Positions 6,105 to 7,320 of a stretch of 7,320 nt of DNA are shown in pieces. Position 1 is the stretch's first letter. Every line of letters starts with the position of its first letter. Below the pieces are notes generated by a model that saw only the letters and a list, made by a program, of their open reading frames with translations, did no database searches and was not told where the DNA came from. Source of the DNA: Acidobacteriaceae bacterium (GTDB taxonomy: Bacteria; Acidobacteriota; Terriglobia; Terriglobales; Acidobacteriaceae); assembly GCA_003168235.1 (NCBI GenBank), contig PMSZ01000102.1:13833-21152 (forward strand). The letters run 5' to 3'. Both the position numbers and the translations under genes were made by a program.

Positions 6105-7320
6105 TTACGCGCTGTTGGGCGATGCCTCGGCGGTCTCCTCGGAGTCATCGTCCTCGTCATCGTGCGACGCATCGTCGCGATAATAGCGAGCGTACTTGCC
6201 CTGGTATTCGTAATAGTAATAATAATCGGGCGAACTCAGGTCGACGGCATTCAACAACACGCCCGAGACCTTTGCGTTCACCTGCGTCAGAATGTCCCGC
6301 GAGCGCCGCAGCGCCTGCTTGGTGGTCTGCCCGGAACGGATGACCAGCACGATGGCATCGGCTCGCGGCGAAAGTACAACCGCGTCAGTCACCGACAACG
6401 TGGGCGGAGTGTCGACCACAATGTGATCGTACTGCCCGCGCAACTCCTGCAATACGTCTCTCATGTTGGTCGAGGCCAGCAGTTCAGCCGGATTCGGTGG
6501 AGGAGTTCCGGCAGGCAATACATCCAGGTTCGGCAGGATGGGAGAGCGCGTGATCGCAGTTTCCAGCGTCGCGCTCCCGGTCAGAACGTTGCTGAGTCCG
6601 CTGCGCGGCCCCATGCCCAGGGTCTTGTGGATACTGGGCCGCCTGAGGTCGGCGTCGATTAACAGAACGCGAATGCCTTTCTGAGCCAACACCACCGCGC
6701 AGTTGATGCTGGTGGTAGTTTTTCCTTCCTGGGGCAGAGCACTGGTCACCATGATCACTTTCGGCGGAGCTCCCAGGTTTGATAACAGCAGAGAGGTTCG
6801 CAACGCGCGATAGGATTCCGCCATCTGCGACTGTGGCCGTACCTGTGTGATCAACTCCACCGCTTCCTTGGAAGTGGCGATCACCAACCGCTTTGCGCTC
6901 GGACCCTCCCGCGCTGATCTCGATCCTAGTGGAATCATGCCCAGAGGCGGAAGGCCGGAAATCATTTGCGCCTGTTCGGTAGTGCGCACGGTGTTGTCCA
7001 ATCCCTCAAGCAGGAAGGCAAGGCCCACGCCCGAAGTCAGTCCCAGCATAAAAGCGAAGGTAAGATTGCGCGGGATGTTGGGTTCGACCGGCGTGGTGGG
7101 CACGCGGGCGACGTCGACGATACGGAAATTGTTGGAGCGTAGTCCCGCTGAAACTCCAGCCTCCTTTAGTTTTTCCAGCAGTCCTTCATAGAGCTGGCGG
7201 TTGGTATCAAGATCGCGTTTCAGCAAACTGTACTCGATGGCGGTCTCGTTGAGTTTGTTCGCCTCCTGCTTCTGTTTCTCCAGAGCGTCGTGCAGCATGC
7301 TCTCCCGCTGCAGCGCGGCC
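6105..7320 (-). CDS. Polysaccharide biosynthesis tyrosine autokinase (Wzc/CpsD type), 5'-truncated by window edge
   Basis: C-terminal 404 residues of an inner-membrane bacterial tyrosine kinase controlling export and chain length of a polysaccharide. The frame stays open to the window edge, so the true start lies outside; family members usually have about 700-770 residues. Numbering from the first full codon: coiled coil about 1-55; GNVR/proline-rich stretch (RIVDVARVPTTPVEPN) about 66-81; second membrane helix about 85-105; ExxRxxR motif E168/R171/R174, known in this family for oligomerisation and activation; Walker A ALPQEGKT 194-201 with K200; Walker A' VLLIDADLRRP 218-228; Walker B VVDTPP about 301-306. 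The C-terminus holds nine Tyr within residues 366-380, the expected autophosphorylation cluster, then an Asp/Glu-rich tail. Kinase and membrane parts are on one chain, as in proteobacterial Wzc, not split as in Gram-positive CapA/CapB. Ends in TAA about 23 bases before the next gene, suggesting one operon. The cognate phosphatase is not in the window. Confidence 0.95.
   Translation of the reverse strand, partial: AALQRESMLHDALEKQKQEANKLNETAIEYSLLKRDLDTNRQLYEGLLEKLKEAGVSAGLRSNNFRIVDVARVPTTPVEPNIPRNLTFAFMLGLTSGVGLAFLLEGLDNTVRTTEQAQMISGLPPLGMIPLGSRSAREGPSAKRLVIATSKEAVELITQVRPQSQMAESYRALRTSLLLSNLGAPPKVIMVTSALPQEGKTTTSINCAVVLAQKGIRVLLIDADLRRPSIHKTLGMGPRSGLSNVLTGSATLETAITRSPILPNLDVLPAGTPPPNPAELLASTNMRDVLQELRGQYDHIVVDTPPTLSVTDAVVLSPRADAIVLVIRSGQTTKQALRRSRDILTQVNAKVSGVLLNAVDLSSPDYYYYYEYQGKYARYYRDDASHDDEDDDSEETAEASPNSA

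Noticed and set aside
4171..6183. A 670-codon plus-strand open frame
   Set aside because: It lies antisense to the TPR gene and part of the ligase gene, both of which have clear family signatures. The translation is rich in Gln/His/Arg with no domain-like pattern, typical of a shadow frame in GC-rich DNA.

Overview
The window looks like chromosomal DNA from an acidobacterium, probably of the Terriglobia. This is an inference from style. The DNA is moderately GC-rich. The large secreted sedolisin ends in Ser/Thr-rich Ig-like repeats of a type common in that phylum. The exopolysaccharide genes run in the order tyrosine autokinase, TPR protein, O-antigen ligase/polymerase. All four well-supported genes are on the minus strand, so the layout is best read from right to left.

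Right part (7320 to 3430): three closely spaced genes that look like the end of an exopolysaccharide/capsule operon. First is the C-terminal half or more of a Wzc/CpsD-type tyrosine autokinase, whose 5' end lies outside the window. After a gap of about 23 bases comes a membrane-anchored TPR protein with a C-terminal carbohydrate-binding-like beta-sandwich. After 27 bases comes a polytopic O-antigen ligase/polymerase family protein. By family knowledge, the kinase controls chain length and export through phosphorylation cycles on its C-terminal tyrosines, and the ligase/polymerase joins glycan units at the periplasmic face. The TPR protein's role is unknown; it could scaffold or contact the glycan.

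Middle (3429 to 3091): a gene-free gap of about 340 bases with several inverted repeats and only weak promoter-like sequences. It separates the polysaccharide genes from the peptidase.

Left part (3090 to 226): a 954-residue secreted S53 (sedolisin/kumamolisin) peptidase. It has a GTG start with a strong Shine-Dalgarno sequence, a signal peptide, a pro-domain, a complete Glu/Asp/Asp/Ser active site and four Ig-like repeats of about 100 residues. A clear intrinsic terminator follows its stop codon. At the far left edge, a Shine-Dalgarno-like sequence and an ATG may mark the next minus-strand gene, but only nine codons are visible.

I see no mobile element, tRNA, rRNA or CRISPR array. The window is a fairly ordinary envelope/secretion neighbourhood. 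The points worth a second look are the disulfide-rich design and out-of-phase repeat duplication of the peptidase, the tyrosine/acidic tail of the kinase, the TPR/carbohydrate-binding protein and the structured gap upstream of the peptidase.
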